A stretch of 64,000 nucleotides of DNA, taken from NCBI RefSeq assembly GCF_002951615.1, contig NZ_CP019062.1, positions 4,092,001 through 4,156,000 of the forward strand, written 5' to 3'. Numbering within the stretch: position 1 is the first letter of the stretch; the number at the start of each line of letters is the position of its first letter. Made by a program: the position numbers and the translations under genes. Positions 37,943 to 47,451 of the stretch are shown here, one piece after another. This stretch comes from Rahnella sikkimica. Its GTDB lineage: Bacteria > Pseudomonadota > Gammaproteobacteria > Enterobacterales > Enterobacteriaceae. Under the pieces are notes generated by a model that did no database searches, was not told the origin of the DNA, and worked only from the letters and a program-made list of their open reading frames with translations.

Positions 37943-39076
37943 ATGTATGACTTAATCATCCGACAGGCAAAAAGCACAGACGGCAGCCTGACTGATATTG
38001 CAATTCAGGGCGGCAAGTTCGCCGCCATCGGCACACTGGCATCCGATGCCACCGCCCGCCAGACACTCGACCTTCAGGGCAAGGTTTACGCCAGCGCCGG
38101 TTGGATCGACTCCCACGTTCACTGTTACCCAAAATCGCCGATTTATCATGACGACGCTGACCTGATCGGCGTGGCCTGCGGTGTCACCACTGTGGCTGAT
38201 GCCGGAAGCACCGGTGCAAATGACGTCGACGATTTTTATAAGATGACCCGCGAGGCGAAAACCAACGTCTTTGCGTTTCTGAATATCGCCCGCACCGGCA
38301 TTGTTACGCAGAACGAACTGGCCGATATGGCGCAGATCGACAAAGTTGGCGTGCGTGACGCTATTGCGCGCAACCCCGGTTTTATCATCGGGATTAAAGC
38401 GCGCATGAGCAGCAGCGTCGTCGGTCAGAACGGCATTAAACCGCTGGTTCGCGCGAAAGAAATTCAGCAGGAAAATAATGATTTACCGCTGATGGTTCAT
38501 ATCGGGAACAACCCGCCAAATCTCGATGAAATCGCGGACTTGCTGACGTCCGGCGACATCATCACGCACTGCTATAACGGCAAACCGAACCGGATCCTGT
38601 CACCGGAAGGCGTACTGCGCGATTCGATTAAACGCGCGCTGAGCCGTGGCGTGCTGCTCGATGTCGGGCACGGCACCGCCAGTTTCAGTTTTGAAGTGGC
38701 GGAACTCGCCATCAGACAGGGCATTTTGCCCCACACCATCAGTTCCGATATTTACTGCCGCAACCGCATGAGCGGGCCGGTTCACAGCCTGGCGACGGTG
38801 ATGTCCAAATTCTTTAGCGTGGGCATGACGCTGACGCAAGTGATTGATTGCGTGACCTCTCATGCCGCCGATGCTTTGCGCCTGCCTGCAAAAGGGCGGC
38901 TGGAAGTGGGCGCTGACGCCGACCTGACGCTGTTTGAACAGCGTTTTGTGCCACAGGTATTTGTCGATTCCGAAGGTCAGTCCGTGAAGGGCGAAAGCTT
39001 GCTGGTACCTCTGGCCGCCGTGGTCGCGGGTGTCACTCTGTTAACCGAAGAAGGGAAATCTGCTCATGTCTTCTGA
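37943..39076 (+). CDS. Amidohydrolase/deacetylase family metallohydrolase
   Basis: 377 residues, amidohydrolase-superfamily TIM barrel with flanking beta domain. Metal-site residues are visible: HxH in WIDSHVHCYP (about 55-64), the lysine likely carboxylated in GIKARMSSS (about 152-160), histidines in VHIGNNPP and ITHCYNGK, and the catalytic aspartate in ISSDIY near 273. It probably removes an acyl group from an amino-sugar-derived substrate, feeding the next enzyme. I recall this cassette's subfamily as EF_0837/AHA_3915 (memory, unchecked). Its 3' end overlaps the next gene by 11 bp. Confidence 0.85.
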   Translation: MYDLIIRQAKSTDGSLTDIAIQGGKFAAIGTLASDATARQTLDLQGKVYASAGWIDSHVHCYPKSPIYHDDADLIGVACGVTTVADAGSTGANDVDDFYKMTREAKTNVFAFLNIARTGIVTQNELADMAQIDKVGVRDAIARNPGFIIGIKARMSSSVVGQNGIKPLVRAKEIQQENNDLPLMVHIGNNPPNLDEIADLLTSGDIITHCYNGKPNRILSPEGVLRDSIKRALSRGVLLDVGHGTASFSFEVAELAIRQGILPHTISSDIYCRNRMSGPVHSLATVMSKFFSVGMTLTQVIDCVTSHAADALRLPAKGRLEVGADADLTLFEQRFVPQVFVDSEGQSVKGESLLVPLAAVVAGVTLLTEEGKSAHVF

Positions 39077-40193
39077 ACAATCTTTGTATGAAAAATATCA
39101 GCTGAAACAGGTTATTAACGCATCCGGCCGTATGACGGCGCTCGGGGTTTCCACGCCGCGCGAAGAAGTGGCGGCGGTAGTGAATACCGGCCTGAATCAT
39201 TATTTCGAGATGAAGGATCTGGTGAACAAAACCGGTGCCTACATCGCTAAATTGCTGAATGTCGAAGACGCGGTGGTAGTGTCCTGCGCGTCCGCCGGCA
39301 TTGCACAGTCGGTCGCGGCGGTGATTGTGAAAGATGACGCCTGGCTGCTGGAAAACCTGCACGCCGCGCCGCTGGAAATCCCTCACGACATCGTGCTGCC
39401 CAAAGGTCACAACGTAAACTATGGCGCACCTGTTGCCACGATGGTGACGATGGGCGGCGGCAAAGTGGTGGAAGCCGGTTATGCCAACGAATGCTCTGCG
39501 GCGCAGCTTGCGGCCTGCATTACGCCCCGCACCGCGGCCATTTTGTACATCAAATCCCACCATTCCGTGCAGAAAAGCATTCTGTCCGTGGAAGAGGCCG
39601 CGACGGTAGCCCGCGAACATAATCTGCCGCTGATTGTGGATGCGGCGGCCGAAGAAGACCTGACCTGTTATTACGAAATGGGCGCAGATTTGGTGATTTA
39701 CAGCGGCGCGAAAGCCATCGAAGGCCCGACCAGCGGTCTGGTACTGGGCAAAAAACAGGTTGTCGAATGGGTGAAACTGCAATCCGGCGGCATCGGCCGT
39801 GCGATGAAAGTCGGTAAAGAAGGCATTCTCGGGCTGACGCAGGCGATTGAAAGTTACATCACGCTGCCGAAAACCACCGGGCAGGAAATGGTCGACAAAA
39901 TGACACCATTTATCGCCAGCCTCAATGAAATCAATGGTGTGACCGGCCGTGTGGTCTGGGACAGTGCCGGGCGCGATATCGCCCGTACCGAAATCACTTT
40001 CGATGAAGCGGTTCTGGGCTGGAAAACCAAAGCCATCGTGGACGCCATGAAAAACGGCGATATCGCCATTTACTTCCGTGGCTACCGCGCCAACGAAGGC
40101 AAGATTGAAGTTGACGTGCGCAGCGTGACGCCGCCGCAGCTCGCCATCGTCGCCGACCGTTTCAAACAACTTTTCAGTGGAGAGAAAGCATGA
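39066..40193 (+). CDS. DgaE-like PLP-dependent ammonia lyase
   Basis: 375 residues, fold type I PLP enzyme related to selenocysteine synthase SelA and D-glucosaminate-6-phosphate ammonia-lyase DgaE. The PLP lysine lies in YSGAKAIEGPTSG (about residues 216-228), and the aspartate partner in LIVDAAAEED near 192. DgaE converts 2-amino-2-deoxy-gluconate 6-phosphate to 2-keto-3-deoxygluconate 6-phosphate plus ammonia; a similar step is inferred here. The start codon lies within the preceding gene, and the stop overlaps the aldolase gene by 4 bp, so the three enzymes are tightly coupled. No PTS EII genes for glucosaminate are present, unlike the Salmonella dga operon. Confidence 0.83.
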   Translation: MSSEQSLYEKYQLKQVINASGRMTALGVSTPREEVAAVVNTGLNHYFEMKDLVNKTGAYIAKLLNVEDAVVVSCASAGIAQSVAAVIVKDDAWLLENLHAAPLEIPHDIVLPKGHNVNYGAPVATMVTMGGGKVVEAGYANECSAAQLAACITPRTAAILYIKSHHSVQKSILSVEEAATVAREHNLPLIVDAAAEEDLTCYYEMGADLVIYSGAKAIEGPTSGLVLGKKQVVEWVKLQSGGIGRAMKVGKEGILGLTQAIESYITLPKTTGQEMVDKMTPFIASLNEINGVTGRVVWDSAGRDIARTEITFDEAVLGWKTKAIVDAMKNGDIAIYFRGYRANEGKIEVDVRSVTPPQLAIVADRFKQLFSGEKA

Positions 40194-40930
40194 AGCTGAC
40201 CCCAAACTTCTACCGTGACCGCGTCTGCCTGAACGTGCTGGCAGGGTCAAAAGACAACGCCCGTGATATCTACGACGCCGCAGAAGGGCATGTGCTGGTC
40301 GGTGTGCTTTCCAAAAACTACGCGGATGTCGCAAGCGCCGTCGCCGACATGAAGGAATATGCCGCGCTTATCGAAAACGCGCTGTCCGTCGGTCTGGGCG
40401 CGGGCGATCCGCGTCAGTCGCTGATGGTCAGCCAGATTTCACAGCAGGTTCAGCCCCAGCATGTGAATCAGGTCTTCACCGGCGTCGGCACCAGCCGTGC
40501 GCTGCTCGGTCAAAACGACAGCGTGGTCAACGGCCTGATTTCGCCGACCGGCAAAGTCGGTTTCGTCAAAATTAACACCGGTCCGCTGAGCGCCGCGGCC
40601 AGTGACGCGATTGTGCCGGTGGAAACCGCGATTGCGCTGCTCAAAGACATGGGCGGCAGCTCGGTGAAATATTTCCCGATGGGTGGCCTGAAAACCCGTG
40701 AGGAATTTGCTGCCGTGGCGCGTGCCTGTGCAGAACAGGATTTCTGGCTGGAGCCGACCGGCGGTATCGATCTGGATAACTTCGAGCCGATTATGGAAAT
40801 CGCGCTGGCCGCTGGCGTGACCAAAATCATCCCGCATATCTACAGCTCTGTTATCGACAACGCGACCGGCAATACCCGTCCTGAAGATGTGAAAGCCCTG
40901 CTGGCCAGCGTCAAAAAGCTGATTGGCTGA
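40190..40930 (+). CDS. DgaF-like 2-keto-3-deoxy-6-phosphogluconate aldolase
   Basis: 246 residues of the KDGP aldolase (DgaF) family. TIM-barrel motifs include FTGVGTSRALLG, SVKYFPMGGL (candidate Schiff-base lysine) and the phosphate-binding EPTGGIDLDNFEPI. It would split 2-keto-3-deoxygluconate 6-phosphate into pyruvate and glyceraldehyde 3-phosphate, the last step of the inferred pathway. It overlaps the lyase gene by 4 bp (ATGA). No terminator with a T run follows; an 18-bp palindrome lies between it and the regulator gene. Confidence 0.85.
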   Translation: MKLTPNFYRDRVCLNVLAGSKDNARDIYDAAEGHVLVGVLSKNYADVASAVADMKEYAALIENALSVGLGAGDPRQSLMVSQISQQVQPQHVNQVFTGVGTSRALLGQNDSVVNGLISPTGKVGFVKINTGPLSAAASDAIVPVETAIALLKDMGGSSVKYFPMGGLKTREEFAAVARACAEQDFWLEPTGGIDLDNFEPIMEIALAAGVTKIIPHIYSSVIDNATGNTRPEDVKALLASVKKLIG

Positions 40931-41008
40931 AGGATTTTAACCTTCCGGTATAATTTTTGATGATTGTAATATCATTCACTGAATGAATTAATAAGCTAAC
41001 ACTTTGCC

Positions 41009-41026
41009 GGGCACTGATCAGTGCCC
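41009..41026. promoter_or_regulatory. 18-bp perfect palindrome before the PRD regulator
   Basis: GGGCACTGATCAGTGCCC is self-complementary over its full length and ends 30 bp before the regulator start. It may be an operator for the regulator's own gene or a compact hairpin. Confidence 0.4.
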
Positions 41027-41056
41027 GTTACTGGCTCCGGTCTTTCAGGAAGAACA

Positions 41057-42976
41057 ATGGTGAGATTTCCCAATCAACGGCTGGCGCAACTTTTCGACGC
41101 GCTCCAGACCGAAACCCTGCCTCAGGATGAGCTGGCAAAACGTCTGGCGGTATCGACAAGAACGGTGCGGGCGGACATCACTGCGCTGAATGAAATCATT
41201 GCGGGTTACGGCGCGACGTTTGTCCACAGCCGGGGCAGCGGATATCAGCTGCGCATTGATGATGCAGCGCTGTTTTCGTCGTTACAGCAATCAACACAAC
41301 GAAAACCGAACCCGACGCCGCGCACTGCCGCAGAACGGGTTAAGACGTTGCTGATCCGCTTTTTGACCTCAGCTTTTTCATTAAAGCTGGAAGATCTGGC
41401 TGATGAATGGTTTGTCAGCCGGGGAACCCTGCAAAATGATATGGCTGAGGTGAGGGAGCATCTGACGCGCTATCACCTGAATATCGAAACCAAACCGCGC
41501 TACGGCATGAAACTGTTCGGCGCTGAGCTGGCGATCCGTGCCTGTCTGACTGATTTACTGTTTCAGCTGGATGCCGAGGAACAGACCAATCCGTTGCTGA
41601 AAGCCGAAAGTCTCGAGCCGGAAGCGTTAGTCCCGCTGACGCGTTTTATGCATCAGTTGCTGACGCAGTCTTCCATTCAGCTGACGGATGAAGGTGAGCA
41701 GTACCTGATTCTCTATTGCGCCGTGGCCATCAAACGCATTGCCGGTGGTTATCCGCTGACGGATTTTGATGCCGAAGACGGTGATCCGGCGGTGAAGCAG
41801 GTTTCTGTGCGGCTGGCGGCGGAGCTGAAAAATCTGGTCGGGAAGGAAATCCCGGCGTCGGAAGAGGCGTATCTGCGGGTGAATATTGCCGCGCGACGCG
41901 TGCAGAAAATTTTGCCGACGGACATCAACGCTGACGACGATGAGTCGCTGGTCGATTACATTCTTTCGTACATCAACTCGCACTATAACTATGATTTGCA
42001 GGGCGATAAGCAGTTGCGTGCGGATCTGCTGACGCACATCAAAACCATGATTACGCGGGTGAAATACCAGATTAATATCCCCAATCCGCTGCTGGGTAAT
42101 ATCAAACAACATTACCCGATGGCGTATGACGTCACGCTGGCGGCGGTTTCAAGTTGGGGAAAATACACGCCGTACACGCTGAGCGAAAATGAAATCGGTT
42201 TTCTGGTGCTGCACATCGGCGTCGGGCTGGAGCGGCATTACAACATCGGCTACCAGCGACATCCGCAGGTCATGCTGGTTTGCGATACCGGCAATTCGAC
42301 CCTCCGCATGATTCAGGCGCAGATTAATCGTAAATATCCGCAACTGGTGATGAAGCAGATTGTGTCGCTGCGCGATTACGAGAAGCTGGAACACATTGAC
42401 GAAGATTTTATTATCTCCAACGCCCGCATCACCGAAAAGAATAAGCCGGTGGTGGTGTTGTCGCCGTTCCCGACGGAATACCAGATGGAGCAGCTCGGCA
42501 AACTGGTGCTGGTCGATCGCACCCGGCCTTATATGCTGGAAAAATTCTTCGACGAAAAACACTTCATGATCGTCAATGAACCGATGACGCAGGCAGCACT
42601 TTTCCGCCACGTCTGTTCACAGCTTGAAGCGGAAGGCTATGTCGATCAGGCGTTTTACCCGTCGGTGGTGGAGCGCGAGGAGATTGTTTCGACCATGCTG
42701 GGCGAAGGGATTGCGTTGCCGCATTCGCTCGGTTTGCTGGCGAAGAAAACCGTGGTGATCACACTGTTATCGCCGCAGGGCATTGCCTGGGGTGAAGGAG
42801 AAACGGCGCACGTGATTTTCCTGCTGGCGATCAGCAAGGCGGATTACGAAGAGGCGATGGCGATTTACGATTTGTTCGTGACGTTTGTGCGGGAGCGTTC
42901 GATGAGTCGTCTGCTGAGCAGTGAGAATTTTGAAAGCTTCAAGGCGATTGCGATCGATTGCCTTTCACGAATTTAA
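41057..42976 (+). CDS. PRD/EIIB/EIIA multidomain transcriptional regulator (LicR/MtlR type)
   Basis: 639 residues. Order: two helix-turn-helix regions (about 5-60 RLAVSTRTVRADI, and about 95-150 with SRGTLQNDMAEV); two PRD domains (about 185-290 and 300-400, with conserved histidines such as MHQLL and LHIGVGLERH); an EIIB-like domain (about 405-495, VCDTGNSTLRMIQ, carrying the phospho-cysteine); and a C-terminal EIIA domain (about 500-639, GIALPHSLG with the phospho-histidine). Such proteins activate neighbouring sugar operons according to PTS phosphorylation. It is the likely regulator of the cassette. The ATG at 41057 follows AGGAAGA; the extension upstream crosses the palindrome and is rejected. 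Confidence 0.88.
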   Translation: MVRFPNQRLAQLFDALQTETLPQDELAKRLAVSTRTVRADITALNEIIAGYGATFVHSRGSGYQLRIDDAALFSSLQQSTQRKPNPTPRTAAERVKTLLIRFLTSAFSLKLEDLADEWFVSRGTLQNDMAEVREHLTRYHLNIETKPRYGMKLFGAELAIRACLTDLLFQLDAEEQTNPLLKAESLEPEALVPLTRFMHQLLTQSSIQLTDEGEQYLILYCAVAIKRIAGGYPLTDFDAEDGDPAVKQVSVRLAAELKNLVGKEIPASEEAYLRVNIAARRVQKILPTDINADDDESLVDYILSYINSHYNYDLQGDKQLRADLLTHIKTMITRVKYQINIPNPLLGNIKQHYPMAYDVTLAAVSSWGKYTPYTLSENEIGFLVLHIGVGLERHYNIGYQRHPQVMLVCDTGNSTLRMIQAQINRKYPQLVMKQIVSLRDYEKLEHIDEDFIISNARITEKNKPVVVLSPFPTEYQMEQLGKLVLVDRTRPYMLEKFFDEKHFMIVNEPMTQAALFRHVCSQLEAEGYVDQAFYPSVVEREEIVSTMLGEGIALPHSLGLLAKKTVVITLLSPQGIAWGEGETAHVIFLLAISKADYEEAMAIYDLFVTFVRERSMSRLLSSENFESFKAIAIDCLSRI

Positions 42977-42986
42977 AATCTTACTT

Positions 42987-43111
42987 ATCCCCGAAATAGT
43001 TCGAGTTGCAGGAAGGCGGCAAACGAAGGAGTCCCGATGAGCTTACACGAGTAAGTGATTCGGGTGACTGAGCGCAGCCAACGCACCTGCAACTTGAAAT
43101 ATGACGGGGAT
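42987..43111. repeat. Dispersed palindromic repeat (miniature-element type)
   Basis: A 125-bp element with imperfect terminal inverted repeats of about 26 bp: left ATCCCCGAAATAGTTCGAG..., right the complement beginning ATCCCCGTCATATTTCAAG..., both continuing into TTGCAGG. The interior is partly palindromic (GAGTCCCGATGAGC / TGATTCGGGTGACTGAGC). It lies exactly between the PRD regulator and npr, its right end touching the npr stop codon. I recall very similar repeats scattered in Serratia, Yersinia and Rahnella genomes. Confidence 0.75.
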
Positions 43112-43383
43112 TAATCCTCGTCGAAACCGGAGTTGATGAGATTAACGACGGCGGTCAGCGCCTGTTCTTCGTCGGGGCCGGTGGCTTCGATTTCAATCTG
43201 CTGGCCTTTCGGGGAATCGAGCATCAGCAGGGCAATCACGCTGCTGGCTTCCGCTTCAATGCCTGTGCCGTTGCGCAGCATCACTTCTGACTCAAAGCTC
43301 TGCACCAGTTCAAATAACTTCATCGCCGGACGGGCATGCATCCCTAACCGGTTTTTGATTTCTACCGTTTGTTTAACCGTCAT
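43111..43383 (-). CDS. ptsO: Phosphocarrier protein NPr (nitrogen PTS HPr)
   Basis: 90 residues of the HPr family. The phosphorylated histidine is His16, in [10 protein letters not shown]. NPr carries phosphate from PtsP to PtsN in the nitrogen-related PTS, which does not transport sugar but regulates potassium, nitrogen and envelope functions. It overlaps rapZ by 4 bp, is the last gene of the rpoN operon, and its stop codon lies at the edge of the palindromic repeat, which may take part in transcript ending. Confidence 0.96.
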   Translation of the reverse strand: MTVKQTVEIKNRLGMHARPAMKLFELVQSFESEVMLRNGTGIEAEASSVIALLMLDSPKGQQIEIEATGPDEEQALTAVVNLINSGFDED

Positions 43384-44234
43384 GATTTGCGTTTTTCCAG
43401 CGTGCGATGGCGGGACTGGACGTTCTTCCCACGGGAACGGAAATAGTCAGCCAGCTCTTCGGCGATATACACCGAACGGTGCTTACCGCCGGTACAGCCA
43501 ATGGCGACGGTCAGATAGCTGCGGTTATTGGTTTCCAGCGCGGGCAGCCATTGTTCAAGGTAGCTGCGCGTCTGGTAGATAAAGTTATGCACTTCGGTAT
43601 GACGGTCGAGGAACGCAGCAACCGGTTTATCGAGGCCGGTCATCGGACGCAGTTTCGGATCCCAGTGGGGGTTCGGCAGGAAACGCACGTCGAAAACGTA
43701 ATCCGCATCAATCGGAATACCGTGTTTAAAACCAAAGGATTCAAAGACCATGGTCAGTTCACGTTCGCGTTTGCCCAGCAGGCGTGTACGCAGCATTTCA
43801 GCCAGTTCGTGAACGGACATCTCGGAGGTGTCGATGATCAGATCGGCGGCAGAGCGCAAAGGCTCCAGCAAATCGGCTTCTTCATCGATTGCACTTTCAA
43901 GGGACAGGTTCTTGCTGGAAAGCGGGTGCAGACGACGGGTGTCGCTGTAACGGCGGATCAGGGTATTGCGATCAGCGTCGAGGAACAGCAGTTGTGGCGA
44001 AAAGCTTTCCGGTAGCTGTGACATCGCATGCTCATAAACTTCCGGTGTTTCTGGCATGTTACGAACGTCAATGCTGACGGCCGCAGACGTATTGCGTTCA
44101 ACAAGGGTCTGGGCAAGCTGCGGCAATAACACCACAGGCAGGTTATCCACACAGTAAAAACCCATGTCTTCCAATGCCCTAAGGGCAACCGACTTCCCGG
44201 AACCGGAACGGCCGCTGACAATCATCAGCACCAT
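43380..44234 (-). CDS. rapZ: RNase adapter protein RapZ
   Basis: 284 residues, as in E. coli. It has an N-terminal P-loop domain (GRSGSGKS, 8-15) and a C-terminal RNA-binding domain with CTGGKHRSV near 245-253 and a basic tail ([15 protein letters not shown]). RapZ brings the small RNA GlmZ to RNase E, and so senses glucosamine 6-phosphate and controls GlmS. The ATG at 44232-44234 (MVLMIVSGR) is the family start; the extension to 44279 is not conserved. The gene lies between ptsN and ptsO in the usual operon. Confidence 0.96.
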   Translation of the reverse strand: MVLMIVSGRSGSGKSVALRALEDMGFYCVDNLPVVLLPQLAQTLVERNTSAAVSIDVRNMPETPEVYEHAMSQLPESFSPQLLFLDADRNTLIRRYSDTRRLHPLSSKNLSLESAIDEEADLLEPLRSAADLIIDTSEMSVHELAEMLRTRLLGKRERELTMVFESFGFKHGIPIDADYVFDVRFLPNPHWDPKLRPMTGLDKPVAAFLDRHTEVHNFIYQTRSYLEQWLPALETNNRSYLTVAIGCTGGKHRSVYIAEELADYFRSRGKNVQSRHRTLEKRKS

Positions 44235-44294
44235 GGTGTCACTCCCCTGGCATTCAGAATTCATTTTCCCGGTGCGCAACCGGGAATCAGTAAT

Positions 44295-44765
44295 TTATTC
44301 GTTTTCAGTCATTATCTGGAACAGTTCTTCGTCACTTTGCGCTCCGCGCAGACGACGACATACCCCTTTATCCGCCAGTTTCTTGGCGACTAAAGACAGG
44401 GTATGTAAATGGGTTTTACATTGATCTGCCGGAACCAGCAAGGCAAAAAGCAAATCCACAGGCTGATTATCAATAGCGTCAAAAGCGATCGGCTGTTCAA
44501 GCTGAATGAACACCCCGACGGCACGTAAAGTGTCTTCTTCCAGCTTTCCGTGCGGAATGGCGATCCCGGCACCGATCCCGGTGCTGCCCATGCGTTCACG
44601 GGTCAAAATGGCGTCAAAAATCACCTGCGGTGACAAATTTAATTGTTTGGCCGCCAGTTCGCTGATGATTTCCAGAGCGCGTTTTTTGCTGGCGCAATGA
44701 ACGCCGCTTTTGGTGCATTCGGCATTAAGCACCGACGTTAATTGCAATGCAGTATCGTTAATCAT
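44295..44765 (-). CDS. ptsN: Nitrogen-regulatory PTS enzyme IIA PtsN
   Basis: 156 residues. EIIA-Ntr domain with phospho-histidine His72 in IAIPHGKLEED. It accepts phosphate from NPr; the unphosphorylated form regulates potassium uptake (TrkA, KdpD) and other targets. The ATG at 44763-44765 matches the E. coli start region; a GTG four codons earlier is also possible, as the Shine-Dalgarno is poor for both. It is part of the rpoN-hpf-ptsN-rapZ-ptsO operon, 111 bp downstream of hpf. Confidence 0.95.
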   Translation of the reverse strand: MINDTALQLTSVLNAECTKSGVHCASKKRALEIISELAAKQLNLSPQVIFDAILTRERMGSTGIGAGIAIPHGKLEEDTLRAVGVFIQLEQPIAFDAIDNQPVDLLFALLVPADQCKTHLHTLSLVAKKLADKGVCRRLRGAQSDEELFQIMTENE

Positions 44766-44875
44766 GTCATCTTTCACTTTTGCGCTGTTTCACCCTTAAA
44801 GCTATATCGGCTCGTTTCCCGAAGGTCACAAGCCGATGCCCGAAGGTTTGTAGCACAGGGTTGGCTACATGAATG

Positions 44876-45163
44876 TCAGTGCTGTTTCAGTTTGTCTTTG
44901 TGCTTGTTCAGCTGACGGGCCAGTTTATCAACCAGGCCGTCAATTGCCGCGTACATATCCTGATGTTCCGAGGTGGCATGCAACTCGCCTCCGTTCACAT
45001 GCAAAGTGGCTTCCGCTACTTTCTGCACCTTTTCAACGCTCAACACCACATACACCTGATTTATCCGGTCGAAATACTGCTCAAGCTTGGCCAGCTTCGA
45101 CGTGATGAATTCTCTCAGGGGATCCGTGATCTCAATGTGGTGTCCGGTAATGTTGAGCTGCAT
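44876..45163 (-). CDS. hpf: Ribosome hibernation promoting factor HPF (short form)
   Basis: 95 residues, the short HPF of gamma-proteobacteria (formerly YhbH). It binds the decoding region of the 30S subunit and with RMF forms inactive 100S ribosomes in stationary phase. It starts MQLNITGHHIEITDPLREFI, with a beta-alpha-beta-beta-beta-alpha fold and a basic C-terminus (NKHKDKLKQH). The ATG at 45161-45163 gives the conserved length. It lies 23 bp after rpoN on the same strand. Confidence 0.96.
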   Translation of the reverse strand: MQLNITGHHIEITDPLREFITSKLAKLEQYFDRINQVYVVLSVEKVQKVAEATLHVNGGELHATSEHQDMYAAIDGLVDKLARQLNKHKDKLKQH

Positions 45164-45186
45164 AATGTCTTCCTTCTCTGTTGAGG

Positions 45187-46620
45187 TCAAACTAACTGTT
45201 TACGTTGGTTTGAGGGCGGGATGGACAAAGACTCTCGGTATTTGGCGACAGTCCTGCGCGCCACCATGATCCCCTGATCGGAAAGCAGGGTGGCTAACTT
45301 ACTGTCACTGAGCGGTTTTACAGGATTCTCCGCTGCGATTAATTTCTTCACCAGCGCCCGGATCGCGGTTGACGATGCCTCGCCGCCGCTGTCTGTACTG
45401 ACATGGCTGGAGAAAAAATACTTCAGCTCGAAAATGCCACGCGGGCTGTGCAGGAACTTCTGCGTCGTTACGCGTGAAATCGTCGATTCATGCATTTCCA
45501 CGGCGCTGGCGATATCGGCCAACACCATGGGTTTCATAAATTCGTCACCTGACTCAAAGAACGCCTGCTGTTGTTCAACGATGCAGCGCGTCACTTTCAG
45601 CAGCGTATCGTTTCGGCTTTCCAGGCTTTTGATCAGCCATTTGGCTTCCTGCAAATTGCTGCGGATAAATTGTCCGTCGCTGTCGCTGCGTGCGGAATTG
45701 CCCATCGCGGCGTATTGCTGGTTGATCTTCAAACGCGGAATGCTGTCAGAGTTCAATTCAACGGTCCAGACACCAGACACTTTACGCACCAGCACATCGG
45801 GGATCACGTATTCGGATTCACCGGTGTTGATTGACTGGCCCGGACGCGGATCAAGAGACTGAATCAGGAGCATCGCTCCTTTCAGTGTATCTTCTTTTAG
45901 CCGGGTTGAACGCATAAGTGCGCGGAAATCATGGTTCGCCAGCAAATCCAGATGTTCGCTGATAATCAGCCGAGCTTCGGTGATGAAAGGGGTGTCTGTG
46001 GCGTACTGGGAAAGCTGGATCAGCAGGCAGTCACGCAGGTCGCGCGCCGCCACACCGACCGGGTCAAAACGCTGAACGCGTTTGAGAACGGCTTCCACTT
46101 CGTCCATGCTGACGTTGTCGTCACCGATGCTTTCGAGGATGTCGTCAAGGGAAATGGTCAGGTAGCCGGTATCATCTACGGCATCGACAATAGACGTTGC
46201 GATCGCGGCATCAGTATCAGTAAACGGCGTCAGTTCAACCTGCCACATCAGGTAATCCTGAAGCGTCTGGGTGGTTTCGCCCTGATAAATCGGCAGCTCA
46301 TCGTCGCTGTAATCGTTGCCGGTACCGGAAGGCGTGCCTGCGGTATAAATCTCGTCCCAGGTGGCGTCCAGCGGCAACTCTTCGGGCATGTCTTTTTGCT
46401 CGAGGGCTTCGCGGGTGTCTAACCCTTCGCTGTCCGGGGTTTCTACCGCATCAATTTCTTCGTGCAGGTCAGTTTGTTCCAGCAGAGGGTTGCTCTCCAG
46501 CGCGAGTTGGATCTCCTGTTGGAGCTCAAGCGTGGACAGTTGCAACAGGCGGATGGCCTGTTGTAACTGAGGAGTCATTGCCAGTTGTTGGCTGAGTCTG
46601 AGTTGCAAACCTTGCTTCAT
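45187..46620 (-). CDS. rpoN: RNA polymerase sigma-54 factor RpoN
   Basis: 477 residues. The N-terminal glutamine-rich activator-interacting region ([20 protein letters not shown]) is followed by an acidic linker (about 50-110), the core-binding domain, and the C-terminal DNA-binding part with an HTH and the RpoN box [10 protein letters not shown] (454-463) that recognises the -24 element. It directs transcription of nitrogen and other genes with enhancer-binding activators. It is located directly downstream of lptB, as in E. coli, 99 bp apart. Confidence 0.98.
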   Translation of the reverse strand: MKQGLQLRLSQQLAMTPQLQQAIRLLQLSTLELQQEIQLALESNPLLEQTDLHEEIDAVETPDSEGLDTREALEQKDMPEELPLDATWDEIYTAGTPSGTGNDYSDDELPIYQGETTQTLQDYLMWQVELTPFTDTDAAIATSIVDAVDDTGYLTISLDDILESIGDDNVSMDEVEAVLKRVQRFDPVGVAARDLRDCLLIQLSQYATDTPFITEARLIISEHLDLLANHDFRALMRSTRLKEDTLKGAMLLIQSLDPRPGQSINTGESEYVIPDVLVRKVSGVWTVELNSDSIPRLKINQQYAAMGNSARSDSDGQFIRSNLQEAKWLIKSLESRNDTLLKVTRCIVEQQQAFFESGDEFMKPMVLADIASAVEMHESTISRVTTQKFLHSPRGIFELKYFFSSHVSTDSGGEASSTAIRALVKKLIAAENPVKPLSDSKLATLLSDQGIMVARRTVAKYRESLSIPPSNQRKQLV

Positions 46621-46719
46621 ATCTTGGTTTTATTTCCGTTGATTACACACTGAGTAACTTCTGTCAGAGACCGCCCGTCAGACTTTACGTCGAAACGGGC
46701 ACGGTTCCGGCGGCACAGA

Positions 46720-47445
46720 TCACAGACGGAATTCTTCACCCAGATAAACGCGTTTAACCTGTTCATCAGCAAGAATGTCGGCTGGCGTGCCGTGGGCGAT
46801 CAATTTGCCCTGACTGACGATGTAGGCACGCTCACAAACGTCGAGCGTTTCGCGAACGTTGTGATCGGTGATCAGGACGCCAAGGCCGCTGTCACGCAAA
46901 TGCTCAATGATTTTTTTGATGTCGATGACGGAAATCGGGTCAACCCCGGCAAACGGTTCATCCAGCAGGATAAACTTAGGGTTCGCTGCCAGTGCGCGGG
47001 CAATTTCAACACGACGTCGTTCACCCCCGGACAAGGACTGACCGAGGTTATCGCGCAAATGGGAAATATGGAACTCTTCCATTAACTCATTGGCACGGTC
47101 GTTACGCTGTTCTTTGTTCAGATCGTCACGGATCTGTAACACCGCCATCAGGTTATCAAACACGCTCAGACGGCGGAAGATGGAGGCTTCCTGCGGAAGA
47201 TAGCCAATACCGCGACGGGCACGGGTATGCAATGGCAGAAGACTGATGTCTTCATCGTCCACGATGATACGGCCAGCATCACGCTGCACAATCCCGACGA
47301 CCATGTAGAAGGTGGTGGTTTTACCCGCCCCGTTCGGCCCCAGCAATCCGACGATTTCTCCCGAATTGACATTCAGGCTGACATCTTCAACGACCTTGCG
47401 GCCTTTGTAAGCCTTGGCCAGATTCTCTGCGATTAATTTTGCCAT
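46720..47445 (-). CDS. lptB: Lipopolysaccharide export ABC ATPase LptB
   Basis: 241 residues. Walker [10 protein letters not shown] (36-44), Q-loop region YLPQEAS, ABC signature LSGGERRR (about 139-146) and Walker [11 protein letters not shown] are all intact. Two LptB subunits power LptFG, which extract LPS from the inner membrane and push it along the LptC-LptA-LptDE bridge. The start lies 6 bp after lptA. The genes lptC-lptA-lptB form a co-translated unit. Confidence 0.98.
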   Translation of the reverse strand: MAKLIAENLAKAYKGRKVVEDVSLNVNSGEIVGLLGPNGAGKTTTFYMVVGIVQRDAGRIIVDDEDISLLPLHTRARRGIGYLPQEASIFRRLSVFDNLMAVLQIRDDLNKEQRNDRANELMEEFHISHLRDNLGQSLSGGERRRVEIARALAANPKFILLDEPFAGVDPISVIDIKKIIEHLRDSGLGVLITDHNVRETLDVCERAYIVSQGKLIAHGTPADILADEQVKRVYLGEEFRL

Positions 47446-47451
47446 AAAATA

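Noticed and set aside
39033-40334. 433-codon minus-strand frame opposite the DgaE-like gene
   Set aside because: Overlaps a well-supported PLP enzyme gene entirely; the translation is His/Arg/Phe-rich without recognisable features.
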